64,000 bases of DNA, taken from NCBI RefSeq assembly GCF_003326475.1, contig NZ_JPWA01000025.1, positions 1-64,000 of the forward strand, written 5' to 3'. Below, one piece after another: positions 45,098-53,886 of the stretch. The position numbers and the translations under genes were made by a program. The notes beneath the pieces are model-generated. The model did no database searches. It saw only the letters and a list, made by a program, of their open reading frames with translations, and had not been told where the DNA came from. The stretch comes from Thalassospira xianhensis MCCC 1A02616. GTDB taxonomy: Bacteria > Pseudomonadota > Alphaproteobacteria > Rhodospirillales > Thalassospiraceae. Positions within the stretch are counted from its first letter, which is position 1. Each line of letters starts with the position of its first letter.

Positions 45098-46804
45098 TTA
45101 ACGATATTGCCCCCAACGTGCCCCACCAATTAGAAGGTCGGAGTAACGCGGCGAAACGATTTCGAAATTTCCGTTGGCAAGATCACGCAACATCGCCTCG
45201 TGATCGATTTCATTCTGGTCATGGAAGAAACTGGTCACAACCTGCCAACTATTATCCTCGGTCCCATAACGATAGATATCAACATAGTCGCGCGTCGTGA
45301 AAAAGGCCGCCTCTTCCATTCCGTTACCATCAAGGTCAATCATCAATAATGCACACTGGTTTGGGGCCCCTGTACCTGAACCTGCCGTGCGACAGAAACG
45401 GCGATCATATTCAAGCGGGCCTTCCAGCAAGGTCTTAACGGCTTCCTGAGGTATCTGATATTGCGATGGATAGATCGGAATATTGTCAATGCGAGCCGTC
45501 ATCCGATCACCATCAGGGTCGAAATAGCTGCGCAATTCGGCAAGTGGTAGCACCATGTCGGGCTTTGCTGCCCCAAGTTCGGCAAGAGCTTCTTCGCCCG
45601 GCATTCCAAGATTTCGAGCAATGAAAGCAAGATCAGCCGTGTCCCAGTCTGTCAGAGACGAGAGGCGGCTTTGCTGATTGCGTGCCGAAATGCTGACCGG
45701 ATCAAGGAATGGCAGATGCATGATAAAGGCAGTCAGAGCTCCGCAAATAGCGATATGACCAAACGCCCTTCGCAACGACACCGGGGTTGACTGACGACGG
45801 CCAAACGCCGCTACCGAAAGCCAGATCGTCGCCATCAAGACAAATACCGCCGCCCAGATCGCATAAATCCGTGACGGGGTCAGGCCATATTCACGCACTC
45901 GGATATAAATCGTCGCCATCGCAATCAGGGCGAATATCGGCGCCATCCATAATGTAAAGCGAAAGACGCGATCAGCAATCCGGCCAAACAGAGTTGTGCC
46001 TTCGCCTGCCTGAACCGCACCAAAAAGCAAATAGCTAAGCCCTGCTGCAGCGGCCATCACGGTCCACCAGACACCAAAATCCTGATCGAGCAGAACTTCC
46101 CAGCCACCAAGTGCGGCAGCAACCAGAAACAGGAAAAGTCCGGACGCCTGAATCGGATATAGAATGCGGAACATGCCGCCAATCACCTGGCGGACCGGGA
46201 TGAGAAGCCCCGATTTCTCCCGGGCAATCAGAATACCGGTGGCAAAGGCCGCCCCCGAAAGCGGCAAGGCAACATATGCCTCGCTGATCAATTCCCAGAT
46301 CTGGTCGATGCCGACCAGCATCAGCAGCGAACATAGCGCATAGAAAACCGGCCAGAAAACACCAACCCCGACCAAACCGAAAGCCAATGCCAGCTTGATC
46401 GACCAGATTTCCGGCACAAGTGCCGCCCTATCCGGATAGTTTGGCAAAACGGTCGTTTGCAAAGGCCCCCAAATGCGCCAGATGCCAACAGCAACCCCGA
46501 CCCAAAGCGCCTGACAGGCCAGCAGGCCGAAAATAGCGGCTTCGTCTGTATGCTCGAACCCGACCAGATGCTGAAACGCCAGCACTTGCAGGGCTGCAAG
46601 CAATGGCAGCACAAGCGTCACGGCAAGATCATCGCGCAGGCGCCTCACCCCGATGGCAAACCAGCTGCAATAAGCCAGTCCGGCGATAAACGTCATCAGG
46701 CTCGCCAGAAGGTAATCGTCCTCCCAGCGATAATCGATCAGATACCAGAATGCGAAGCCATATGCCGCGCCGCTCAGGGGGAACAGCCAATGCGCCTTTT
46801 TCAT
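45098..46804 (-). CDS. DUF4153 polytopic membrane protein
   Basis: A 568-residue membrane protein with about eleven hydrophobic helices in residues 5-375, matching the layout of DUF4153 proteins, followed by a soluble C-terminal domain of about 190 residues that contains aspartate/asparagine-rich loops (LIDLDGNGMEEAAFF resembles a calcium-binding DxDGNG loop). The function of DUF4153 is unknown. It lies between the TPR lipoprotein and the sdh operon and is separated from sdhB by a terminator. Confidence 0.82.
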   Translation of the reverse strand: MKKAHWLFPLSGAAYGFAFWYLIDYRWEDDYLLASLMTFIAGLAYCSWFAIGVRRLRDDLAVTLVLPLLAALQVLAFQHLVGFEHTDEAAIFGLLACQALWVGVAVGIWRIWGPLQTTVLPNYPDRAALVPEIWSIKLALAFGLVGVGVFWPVFYALCSLLMLVGIDQIWELISEAYVALPLSGAAFATGILIAREKSGLLIPVRQVIGGMFRILYPIQASGLFLFLVAAALGGWEVLLDQDFGVWWTVMAAAAGLSYLLFGAVQAGEGTTLFGRIADRVFRFTLWMAPIFALIAMATIYIRVREYGLTPSRIYAIWAAVFVLMATIWLSVAAFGRRQSTPVSLRRAFGHIAICGALTAFIMHLPFLDPVSISARNQQSRLSSLTDWDTADLAFIARNLGMPGEEALAELGAAKPDMVLPLAELRSYFDPDGDRMTARIDNIPIYPSQYQIPQEAVKTLLEGPLEYDRRFCRTAGSGTGAPNQCALLMIDLDGNGMEEAAFFTTRDYVDIYRYGTEDNSWQVVTSFFHDQNEIDHEAMLRDLANGNFEIVSPRYSDLLIGGARWGQYR

Positions 46805-46865
46805 GGGTTTGCCTTTGCTCGCGCCCGATTGTTCGGGTCAGGTTGTCTTTATAAACAGTATTAAA

Positions 46866-46910
46866 ACAGAAAAAGCCGCCGGGATCATCTGATCTCCGAC
46901 GGCTTTAACT
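46866..46910 (-). terminator. Terminator of the sdh operon
   Basis: An inverted repeat AAAGCCG/CGGCTTT with a further GATC-GATC internal pair (46872-46906), followed on the minus strand by TTTTTCTGTTTT, 40 bases after the sdhB stop. Confidence 0.85.
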
Positions 46911-46947
46911 TTTTGTCTTAAAAAGACTTTTTTATGGTGCGAACCGA

Positions 46948-47730
46948 TCAGGCACGGCGTTCTGCGATCATCTTTTTGATTTCCGTGATCGCCAATGCTG
47001 GGTTCAGACCTTTCGGGCAGGTATTGGTGCAGTTCATGATCGTGTGGCAACGATACAGGCGGAACGGATCTTCGAGCGCGTCGAGACGTTCACCGGTATA
47101 TTCATCACGCGAGTCTGCAAGCCAGCGATAAGCCTGCAGCAGAACAGCGGGGCCGAGATAACGGTCGGAGTTCCACCAATAGGACGGGCACGCAGTCGAG
47201 CAGGAGAAGCACAGGATGCATTCCCACAAACCGTCAAGCTTCGCGCGTTCTTCACGCGACTGCAGACGTTCACCATCCGGCGGTGTCGGGCTGTCAGCCT
47301 TGAGCCACGGCTCGATCGAGGCGAGCTGAGCATAAGGCTGGGAAAGGTCCGGCACCAGATCCTTGACCACCGGCATATGCGGCAGCGGATAGATTTTGAC
47401 TTCGCCCTTGATATCCTCGATCGGTTTCAGACACGCAAGCGTGTTGCGACCATCGATATTCATCGCGCACGAACCGCAAATGCCTTCACGGCAGGAACGG
47501 CGGAATGTCAGGGTCGCGTCGATCTCGTTCTTGATCTTGATCAGCGCGTCAAGAACCATCGGACCGCACTTGTCGAGGTCAATATCGTAAGTGTCGGTAC
47601 GCGGGTTATCTCCGCTGTCAGGATCGTAACGATAGATCTTGAAGCTACGGGTGTTTTTCGCGTCAGCCGGTGCAGAGAACGACTTGCCCTCTTTGACGAC
47701 CGAATTGGCGGGAAGATTGAATTCTACCAT
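46948..47730 (-). CDS. sdhB: Succinate dehydrogenase iron-sulfur subunit
   Basis: A 260-residue iron-sulfur protein of complex II that carries electrons from FAD to quinone. The [2Fe-2S] ligands are in [16 protein letters not shown], the [4Fe-4S] in [16 protein letters not shown], and the [3Fe-4S] in [17 protein letters not shown]. It is the last gene of sdhCDAB, 25 bases after sdhA. Confidence 0.97.
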   Translation of the reverse strand: MVEFNLPANSVVKEGKSFSAPADAKNTRSFKIYRYDPDSGDNPRTDTYDIDLDKCGPMVLDALIKIKNEIDATLTFRRSCREGICGSCAMNIDGRNTLACLKPIEDIKGEVKIYPLPHMPVVKDLVPDLSQPYAQLASIEPWLKADSPTPPDGERLQSREERAKLDGLWECILCFSCSTACPSYWWNSDRYLGPAVLLQAYRWLADSRDEYTGERLDALEDPFRLYRCHTIMNCTNTCPKGLNPALAITEIKKMIAERRA

Positions 47731-47755
47731 CTCTCAAATCCTCTCTTGCCGCGCC

Positions 47756-49552
47756 TTAATAGACGCGCTCTTTCGGCTCGATATACGACACTTCATCGGT
47801 AAGGGTGAAGGTATTGACCGGACGATAGGTCAGATCAACGCCATACCCTTTGTCCCAACCGACGGTGGCGATCGTGTGCTTCATCCAGACTTCGTCATCA
47901 CGCTTCGGATAATCCTCGTGGGCATGTGCCCCGCGTGATTCGTGACGGGCCTCGGCGGAATTCATGGTTGCTGCGGCGCAAACCATAAGGTTTTCGAGTT
48001 CCATCGTTTCGACGAGATCGGAGTTCCAGATCAGCGAACGGTCCGACACGGCAACATCAGGAAGCGTTGCTGCGGTCGCGGAAAGCTTTTCGACACCTTC
48101 CTTGAGAATTTCGGACGTACGGAACACACCACAGTTGCCCTGCATGACGCGCTGCATTTCCAGACGAATCTCGGCAGTCGGGCGGGAACCCTTTGCCCAA
48201 CGCAGACGGTCGAAACGAGCAATCGCCTCGTCGCCATCGCTGGTTTTGAGTTCCTTGTAGGATGCCTTGGCATCGACGACTTCGGCTGCATGCAGACCGC
48301 AGGCACGACCAAACACAACAAGGTCAAGCAGCGAGTTAGTACCCAGACGGTTCGCACCGTGGACAGACACGCAGGCTGCTTCGCCAGCCGCCATCAGGCC
48401 CGGAACGATTGCGTTCGGGTTATCCGCAGTCGGACGCAGGACCTCGCCCTTATAGTTGGTCGGAATGCCGCCCATGTTGTAATGGACCGTCGGCAGGACC
48501 GGAATCGGTTCTTTGGTCGCATCAACACCGGCAAAGATTTTTGCGGTTTCGGTGATACCCGGCAGGCGTTCCCACAGCACTTCCGAACCAAGATGTTCAA
48601 GGTGCAGATGGATGTATTCGCCGTGTTCGCCAACACCGCGACCATCACGGATTTCCTGTGCCATACCGCGCGAAACGACGTCACGCGATGCAAGGTCCTT
48701 AACGGTCGGTGCGTAACGTTCCATGAAACGTTCGCCTTCGGAGTTGGTCAGGTAACCACCTTCGCCACGTGCGCCTTCGGTGATCAGGCAGCCCGAACCG
48801 TAAATGCCGGTCGGGTGGAACTGAACGAATTCCATGTCCTGAAGACCAAGGCCCGCACGTGCAACCATACCATGACCGTCCCCAGTGCAGGTATGCGCCG
48901 AGGTGCAACTGAAGAACGCACGTCCGTAACCACCAGACGCCAGAATCACCATCTTGGCGTTAAAGCGATGCAGTTCGCCGGTATCAAGGTCCCAGGCAAC
49001 CAGACCTTTGCACGAACCGTCTTCACCCATGATCAAATCGAGGGCGATATATTCGACAAAGAATTCGGCTTTGTGCTTCAAGCACTGCTGATACAGGGTG
49101 TGCAGCATGGCGTGACCGGTACGGTCAGCCGCAGCACAGGCACGTTCAACCGGAGCTTTGCCGTGATCACGGGTGTGGCCGCCGAACGGGCGCTGATAGA
49201 TTTTGCCATCTTCGGTACGCGAGAACGGCATGCCGTAATGTTCAAGTTCATGAACCGCCGGAACGGCGTTACGGCACATATATTCGATCGCATCCTGGTC
49301 ACCAAGCCAGTCGGACCCCTTGACGGTGTCATACATATGCCACTGCCAGTGATCCTCGGACATGTTGCCAAGCGACGCACCAATGCCGCCCTGCGCCGCA
49401 ACGGTATGCGAACGGGTCGGGAAGACCTTGGTGATACAAGCGGTTTTCAGCCCGGCTTCGACCGTACCAAGCGTCGCACGAAGACCGGCGCCGCCTGCGC
49501 CCATAACAACGACGTCGTAGTTATGGTCGATGATTTTATATGATTCGCTCAT
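47756..49552 (-). CDS. sdhA: Succinate dehydrogenase flavoprotein subunit
   Basis: A 598-residue flavoprotein that oxidises succinate to fumarate in the TCA cycle and respiratory chain. The FAD-binding start [15 protein letters not shown], the covalent FAD histidine in [11 protein letters not shown], and the catalytic block [21 protein letters not shown] as [16 protein letters not shown] are intact. The ATG at 49552 is chosen; 17 upstream codons overlap sdhD out of frame. A very long antisense open frame here is a codon-bias shadow. Confidence 0.97.
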   Translation of the reverse strand: MSESYKIIDHNYDVVVMGAGGAGLRATLGTVEAGLKTACITKVFPTRSHTVAAQGGIGASLGNMSEDHWQWHMYDTVKGSDWLGDQDAIEYMCRNAVPAVHELEHYGMPFSRTEDGKIYQRPFGGHTRDHGKAPVERACAAADRTGHAMLHTLYQQCLKHKAEFFVEYIALDLIMGEDGSCKGLVAWDLDTGELHRFNAKMVILASGGYGRAFFSCTSAHTCTGDGHGMVARAGLGLQDMEFVQFHPTGIYGSGCLITEGARGEGGYLTNSEGERFMERYAPTVKDLASRDVVSRGMAQEIRDGRGVGEHGEYIHLHLEHLGSEVLWERLPGITETAKIFAGVDATKEPIPVLPTVHYNMGGIPTNYKGEVLRPTADNPNAIVPGLMAAGEAACVSVHGANRLGTNSLLDLVVFGRACGLHAAEVVDAKASYKELKTSDGDEAIARFDRLRWAKGSRPTAEIRLEMQRVMQGNCGVFRTSEILKEGVEKLSATAATLPDVAVSDRSLIWNSDLVETMELENLMVCAAATMNSAEARHESRGAHAHEDYPKRDDEVWMKHTIATVGWDKGYGVDLTYRPVNTFTLTDEVSYIEPKERVY

Positions 49553-49556
49553 TGGT

Positions 49557-49940
49557 TCAGGCTCCGGCAAAAACGATACGCAAGACCGACACGATGGCAG
49601 CAACCGACAGGAAGGCGGCCACAGCCTTGATCAGGAACAGCGATACGATTTCCGCTTTACGGTTGTGCACATAATCCTCGATCACGACCTGCAGGCCATG
49701 CGTGAAGTGCACCGAAACACTGATGATCATCAGGATCATCATGGTCGAATGGAAATAGGAGCTCAGCCATTCACGGACTGCATCATAGTCGGCCGTATGG
49801 CCAGACAGGATCGATATGATGAACCAGATGCCGAGCGGAAGGTTTGCGACAGCGGTAACGCGCTGGGTCCACCAGTGCGACGAGCCACTTTTAGCAGAAC
49901 CGAGGCCGCGTACACGACCCAGATCGGATTGCATTTTCAT
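49557..49940 (-). CDS. sdhD: Succinate dehydrogenase membrane anchor SdhD
   Basis: A 127-residue membrane anchor with three hydrophobic helices and the N-terminal motif [20 protein letters not shown], in which the tryptophan/arginine region lines the quinone site. The helix with [21 protein letters not shown] carries histidines near the heme. It lies four bases before sdhA. Confidence 0.94.
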   Translation of the reverse strand: MKMQSDLGRVRGLGSAKSGSSHWWTQRVTAVANLPLGIWFIISILSGHTADYDAVREWLSSYFHSTMMILMIISVSVHFTHGLQVVIEDYVHNRKAEIVSLFLIKAVAAFLSVAAIVSVLRIVFAGA

Positions 49941-49967
49941 GACAGGTTTGTCCCCTCTTGCCCGGCC

Positions 49968-50348
49968 TTAGGCCAGACCGATAATCCAGGTAAGAATGGT
50001 CAGCACGACTGCCGCGCCAAGGACGATCGGGTTGCCTTTTGCGGCCCCCTCATTCGTCAGGCCGCGACCGGTATCCCAGACAAGGTGCCGGAAACCGTTG
50101 CAAGCGTGGTAATAAAAAGCCGCCGTCCAACCGAACAGCAGCAGCAGACCAAACCACGAGGTGAAAAATGCGTGATAGCCGTTAAAGGCGTCACGACCAG
50201 CGCCGGCACCAATCAGCCAGGACGCCAGAAATACGAAACCAATGGCAAGACCGACACCCATCGCACGGAACGAAATGGACATCTTTGCTGCCATCGGAAG
50301 CCGGTACACCTGCAAGTGCGGAGACAGCGGCCGATTGGCTTTGCTCAT
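49968..50348 (-). CDS. sdhC: Succinate dehydrogenase cytochrome b556 subunit SdhC
   Basis: A 126-residue three-helix membrane subunit of complex II. The N-terminal RPLSPHLQVYRLP and the heme-ligand motif HACNGFRHLVWD are those of SdhC. It is the first gene of sdhCDAB. The ATG at 50348 is chosen; seven codons upstream are possible but not conserved. The promoter should lie in the following 270 bases. Confidence 0.94.
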   Translation of the reverse strand: MSKANRPLSPHLQVYRLPMAAKMSISFRAMGVGLAIGFVFLASWLIGAGAGRDAFNGYHAFFTSWFGLLLLFGWTAAFYYHACNGFRHLVWDTGRGLTNEGAAKGNPIVLGAAVVLTILTWIIGLA

Positions 50349-50621
50349 AGCGGATTTGCCTCTTCTCAAAGTAGCTGGCGGGAAAGCAGGGTTTATTTAC
50401 CCATGCAACGGGATTGAGTCAATCTAGACACCTTTGAAATCCAAAGAAATCCGCGATCAAATTCCGTTTTCGCCTCGGTTAAACTACGTAGGTTGACCTC
50501 TCATATGCCGTTTGCGACCCGCGGGAAGGGCCAAGGGTTTCCCCTAAACGCAGAAAACGGCGTAACGTGCTTTTAGCAATCGCACAATTAGACCTTATTA
50601 CGCAAGACTGCAGCTGCCAGA

Positions 50622-51674
50622 TTATCTGGGAATTAAAACCGTATAATCAAAGTCCAGAAGAACGCCGGAGTCATATTTTCCTTCCGCGTCACGTAACGGG
50701 AAGTCAGTTGCCTGACAATCCCGCACCGCAACAAGACGCAAACGAAGCGCACCGATGTCACGTCGCCCCGGAATTTCAAACTTGTCGAGCACCTCGGACC
50801 AGGCAAACACCGTATCACCGGCAAAAGCCGGGTTTGCATGCGCACCCGCGTTAATCGCGGCAATACGGAAACCGTTGCCAAGGCCGTTAAAGGACAATGC
50901 CCGTGCCAGCGAAATGATGTGCCCACCATAAATCAGCCGCTTGCCAAACCGCCCGGCACCTGCCGCGACCTGATCAAAGTGAACCTTGGCCGTGTTTTGG
51001 TAAAGCCGGGTTGCGATCTGGTGCTCGGCTTCCTCGATGGTCATGCCATCAATGTGGTCGATTTTCTCGCCAATCGCATAGTCATCCCAGCGATGGGGCG
51101 ATCCGGCCAGCTCAAAATCATAGGCCGACAGATCAAGGCTTTTGGGGATTTGCAACGCCTCGGGCGCAACGACACCCGGCAACTCAGGAAGGACTGTTTC
51201 AGGTGTCGATGCACTTTCATCGCGTTTGCGCACCATGACCCAGCGATTGTAATCCAGCACCATCTCGCCGCGTTGATTGCGACCGACAGAATTGACGTAA
51301 ACCACACCGGTTTTGCCGTTCGAATTTTCCTTGAGCCCGATCACGGTCGATACCGTGCTTACCGTATCCCCCGAATAGACCGGCGTACCAAACACGCCGC
51401 CCGCATAACCAAGATTGGCAACCGCATTTAAAGACACATCCGGCACGGTTTTGCCAAAGACCATGTGAAACGCCAGAAGATCATCCACCGGCGCGCCATC
51501 GAACCCGATCCGGCGGGCAAATTCATCAGATGACTGCACCGCAAAGCGAGAACCATAAAGGCCGGTATAAAGCGCAACGTCACCGGTTGTAATCGTTCGC
51601 GGTGTTGCGTGGCGGATTTCCTGACCAATACGGAAATCTTCAAAGTAGTTTCTGGGATTTGTTTTCGATGCCAT
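50622..51674 (-). CDS. mch: MaoC-type dehydratase, probable mesaconyl-CoA (beta-methylmalyl-CoA) hydratase
   Basis: A 350-residue protein with two hot-dog domains, the size and arrangement of mesaconyl-CoA hydratase (beta-methylmalyl-CoA dehydratase) of the ethylmalonyl-CoA and related pathways. The N-terminal domain has NYFEDFRIGQEIRHA and TITTGDVALYTGLYGSRF; the C-terminal half has RLYQNTAKVHFDQ and YGGHIISLARAL. The start at 51674 has GGGAGG. The CitE-type lyase gene is 83 bases upstream on the same strand, the pairing expected for cleavage or formation of beta-methylmalyl-CoA with glyoxylate. The exact substrate is inferred from family and neighbour. Confidence 0.85.
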   Translation of the reverse strand: MASKTNPRNYFEDFRIGQEIRHATPRTITTGDVALYTGLYGSRFAVQSSDEFARRIGFDGAPVDDLLAFHMVFGKTVPDVSLNAVANLGYAGGVFGTPVYSGDTVSTVSTVIGLKENSNGKTGVVYVNSVGRNQRGEMVLDYNRWVMVRKRDESASTPETVLPELPGVVAPEALQIPKSLDLSAYDFELAGSPHRWDDYAIGEKIDHIDGMTIEEAEHQIATRLYQNTAKVHFDQVAAGAGRFGKRLIYGGHIISLARALSFNGLGNGFRIAAINAGAHANPAFAGDTVFAWSEVLDKFEIPGRRDIGALRLRLVAVRDCQATDFPLRDAEGKYDSGVLLDFDYTVLIPR

Positions 51675-51757
51675 GGTACCTCCCTGCATGTATGGCGCTT
51701 GGACTGACGGGCTGGAGCCGGTGCTTTTCGCTTTTTTATCCGGCTATGTGACCGGGC

Positions 51758-52636
51758 TTAAACCGCATCCATTTCCGCAATCTGATCGGCCATCGCGACC
51801 AGACGTTTGGCCGAAACCACATGCAAGTTCTCGATCAGCTTGCCATCGACCACGACAACGCCTTTGCCTTCTTGTGCCGCTTCCTGATGGGCAGCAATGA
51901 TTTTACGCGCCCAGGAAATCTCGCTTTCGGCGGGGGCAAATGCGGTATTGGCCGCAGCAATGGTTTTGGGATGGATCAGCGTTTTGCCATCAAATCCCAT
52001 TTCGCGCCCCTGTTTGCACGACGCAACGAAGCCGTCATCGTCGGAAAGATCAAGATGAACGCCATCAAGAATAGCAAGATCAAAGGCACGTGCCGCCAGC
52101 AGACAAAGCCCAAGACTTGTGATCATCGGCAACCGATCAGGCGTATGGGCACAATTCAGATCCTTTGCCAGATCGGATGTCCCCATCACAAAACCGCCAA
52201 GGCGCGAGTGAGCGCCTGCGATGTCCCTGGCATCAAGCATCGCAAGCGGCGTTTCCATCATGCACCAGATACGCATATCTGCGTGCGCGCCTTCGGCCTC
52301 CATGATGGTCGCGACCTGCCGGACAGTATCGGCACTTTCGACCTTGGGCAGCAGAATGGCATCAGCCGATGTTTTGGCCGCAGCCACGATATCGGCATAT
52401 CCCCACGGGGTGTTTAATCCGTTGGTCCTGATCTGGATTTCACGTTTGCCATAGCCGCCTTCTGCAAGCGCGGCAACGATCTGATCGCGGGCAACATCCT
52501 TTGCGTCGGGTGCCACGGCGTCCTCAAGATCAAGGATCAGGCCATCAGCAGGCAGACTGCGCCCCTTTTCAAGTGCCCGAGCGTTTGAACCCGGCATATA
52601 AAGAACACTGCGGCGTGGACGTGCGATTGCGGCCAT
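51758..52636 (-). CDS. CitE-family lyase or thioesterase (malyl-CoA/citramalyl-CoA type)
   Basis: A 292-residue HpcH/HpaI-CitE TIM-barrel protein. Typical blocks are RSVLYMPGSNARALEK, DGLILDLEDAVAPD with the metal-binding aspartate/glutamate, IWCMMETPLAML, and GKTLIHPKTIAAAN. Its length and RRSVLYMPGS start fit the shorter branch that includes malyl-CoA thioesterase (Mcl2) and citramalyl-CoA lyase, rather than the 320-residue malyl-CoA lyase Mcl1. Metal-binding residues are present. It is upstream of the MaoC-type hydratase and should act on the same C4-C5 CoA esters. Confidence 0.85.
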   Translation of the reverse strand: MAAIARPRRSVLYMPGSNARALEKGRSLPADGLILDLEDAVAPDAKDVARDQIVAALAEGGYGKREIQIRTNGLNTPWGYADIVAAAKTSADAILLPKVESADTVRQVATIMEAEGAHADMRIWCMMETPLAMLDARDIAGAHSRLGGFVMGTSDLAKDLNCAHTPDRLPMITSLGLCLLAARAFDLAILDGVHLDLSDDDGFVASCKQGREMGFDGKTLIHPKTIAAANTAFAPAESEISWARKIIAAHQEAAQEGKGVVVVDGKLIENLHVVSAKRLVAMADQIAEMDAV

Positions 52637-52780
52637 CTGGCGTCTCCCGTTTGATAATTTTTGTTCAATAATTATCGATATTGTTTCCGAAAATTACCGA
52701 AACTTGTTTTGCACTGCAAGCCATCTTTTGCGCTGCGGCATAATATTACCGATCAGAAAATGGGCGAACAATCTCGTGCA

Positions 52781-53674
52781 TCAAAGGTTCGGGAAAGTGG
52801 CACCACGTGCCTCCATCACCGTCACCGTCGCACTGCGCCCGGCAACCAGCCGGACATTTTCAGGGACGTTATCAAGCGATACGCGCACGGGTACACGTTG
52901 CGCCAGACGGACCCAGCTAAAGGTCGGCTTGACATTTGCAAGGTTTCCACCTGCGCCTGACCGTTCACTATCCTGAATGCCACCGGCGATGCTGACGACA
53001 TGACCGTAAATAGCTTCATCTTCACCCATCAAACGAACTTCGACCTGATCGCCGATTGCGATACGCGGAAGCTTGGTTTCCTCGAAGTATCCGGCCACAT
53101 AAAATGACTGGCTATCAACAAGCGCAGCAATTGCCTGCCCGGCTGCAACATAGTTGCCTCGACGCAGGGAAAAGTTGGTCAGTGTGCCATCAACCGGCGC
53201 AACAACCTTGGTACGCGTCAGGTTCAGAACAGCAAGGTCGAGATCGGCCTTTGCCAGATCCATATCCGCCTGAGCAGTCGCAAGATCGGTTGCAACCTGT
53301 TCTTTTTTCTGGCGCGAAACAACATCACTATCAAGCCCCTGGTAACGCTTCACTTCGCGCTTGGCCTGATCACGTGCGGCAATCGCACTTTCAAGTTTTG
53401 CCTGTGCCTGATCGACGGCCACCTGATATCGGGCGGGATCAATGGAAAACAACAGATCACCGGCACGAACAATCTGGTTGTCGGTTACGTTTACCTCGCT
53501 GACCAGCCCTGCGATGTCAGGCGCAATCGCAACAACGTCGGCACTGACCCGCCCATCCCGGGTCCATGGGGAATTCATGTAGTAATCATAAAGCTGATAA
53601 CCACCGGCGGATGCCCCCAGAACAAGAACAAGTGTTACCAGAACGCGAAGCAAATTGGCAAAAGTCGGTTTCAT
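52781..53674 (-). CDS. HlyD/EmrA-family periplasmic adaptor of an AaeAB-like efflux system
   Basis: A 297-residue membrane-fusion protein with one N-terminal transmembrane anchor (residues 8-28), a barrel-sandwich (lipoyl-like) domain split around a coiled-coil hairpin (residues 75-150), and the YFEETKLPRIAIGDQVEV region of the EmrA/AaeA type. It bridges the inner-membrane component to the outer membrane. The ATG at 53674 follows AGGTGA; the open frame reaches 50 codons further but overlaps the DUF1656 gene and is rejected. Third gene after the FUSC protein and DUF1656. Confidence 0.92.
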   Translation of the reverse strand: MKPTFANLLRVLVTLVLVLGASAGGYQLYDYYMNSPWTRDGRVSADVVAIAPDIAGLVSEVNVTDNQIVRAGDLLFSIDPARYQVAVDQAQAKLESAIAARDQAKREVKRYQGLDSDVVSRQKKEQVATDLATAQADMDLAKADLDLAVLNLTRTKVVAPVDGTLTNFSLRRGNYVAAGQAIAALVDSQSFYVAGYFEETKLPRIAIGDQVEVRLMGEDEAIYGHVVSIAGGIQDSERSGAGGNLANVKPTFSWVRLAQRVPVRVSLDNVPENVRLVAGRSATVTVMEARGATFPNL

Positions 53675-53682
53675 ATCGTCAC

Positions 53683-53886
53683 CTATTGAACAAACAGAGC
53701 CGAAAGCGCGGTCAGGATCAGCACGAACAGGGCCAAATCCGTTAAAGCGGGATGCGCGGTTATCTTGTAAAAACCGATCCGCGCAAGGCCGACATGCAGC
53801 ACTTTCAGGCAAAACCAGGCGCAAAGCGCCATCATCAGAAAGGCGGGTACAAACACGCCATAAATATCGATCATCGGATTGATCAT
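53683..53886 (-). CDS. DUF1656 small membrane protein (AaeX-like)
   Basis: A 67-residue protein with two hydrophobic helices, starting MINPMIDIYGVFVPAF. DUF1656 proteins regularly stand between the FUSC and HlyD components of aromatic-acid efflux systems, and this one does so: its start overlaps the FUSC stop by four bases and the adaptor gene follows eight bases later. Its role in the complex is unknown. Confidence 0.93.
   Translation of the reverse strand: MINPMIDIYGVFVPAFLMMALCAWFCLKVLHVGLARIGFYKITAHPALTDLALFVLILTALSALFVQ

Noticed and set aside
47942-49543. A 533-codon open frame on the plus strand opposite sdhA
   Set aside because: It is the antisense image of a highly conserved flavoprotein gene with strong codon bias; its translation is histidine- and arginine-rich and matches no family.
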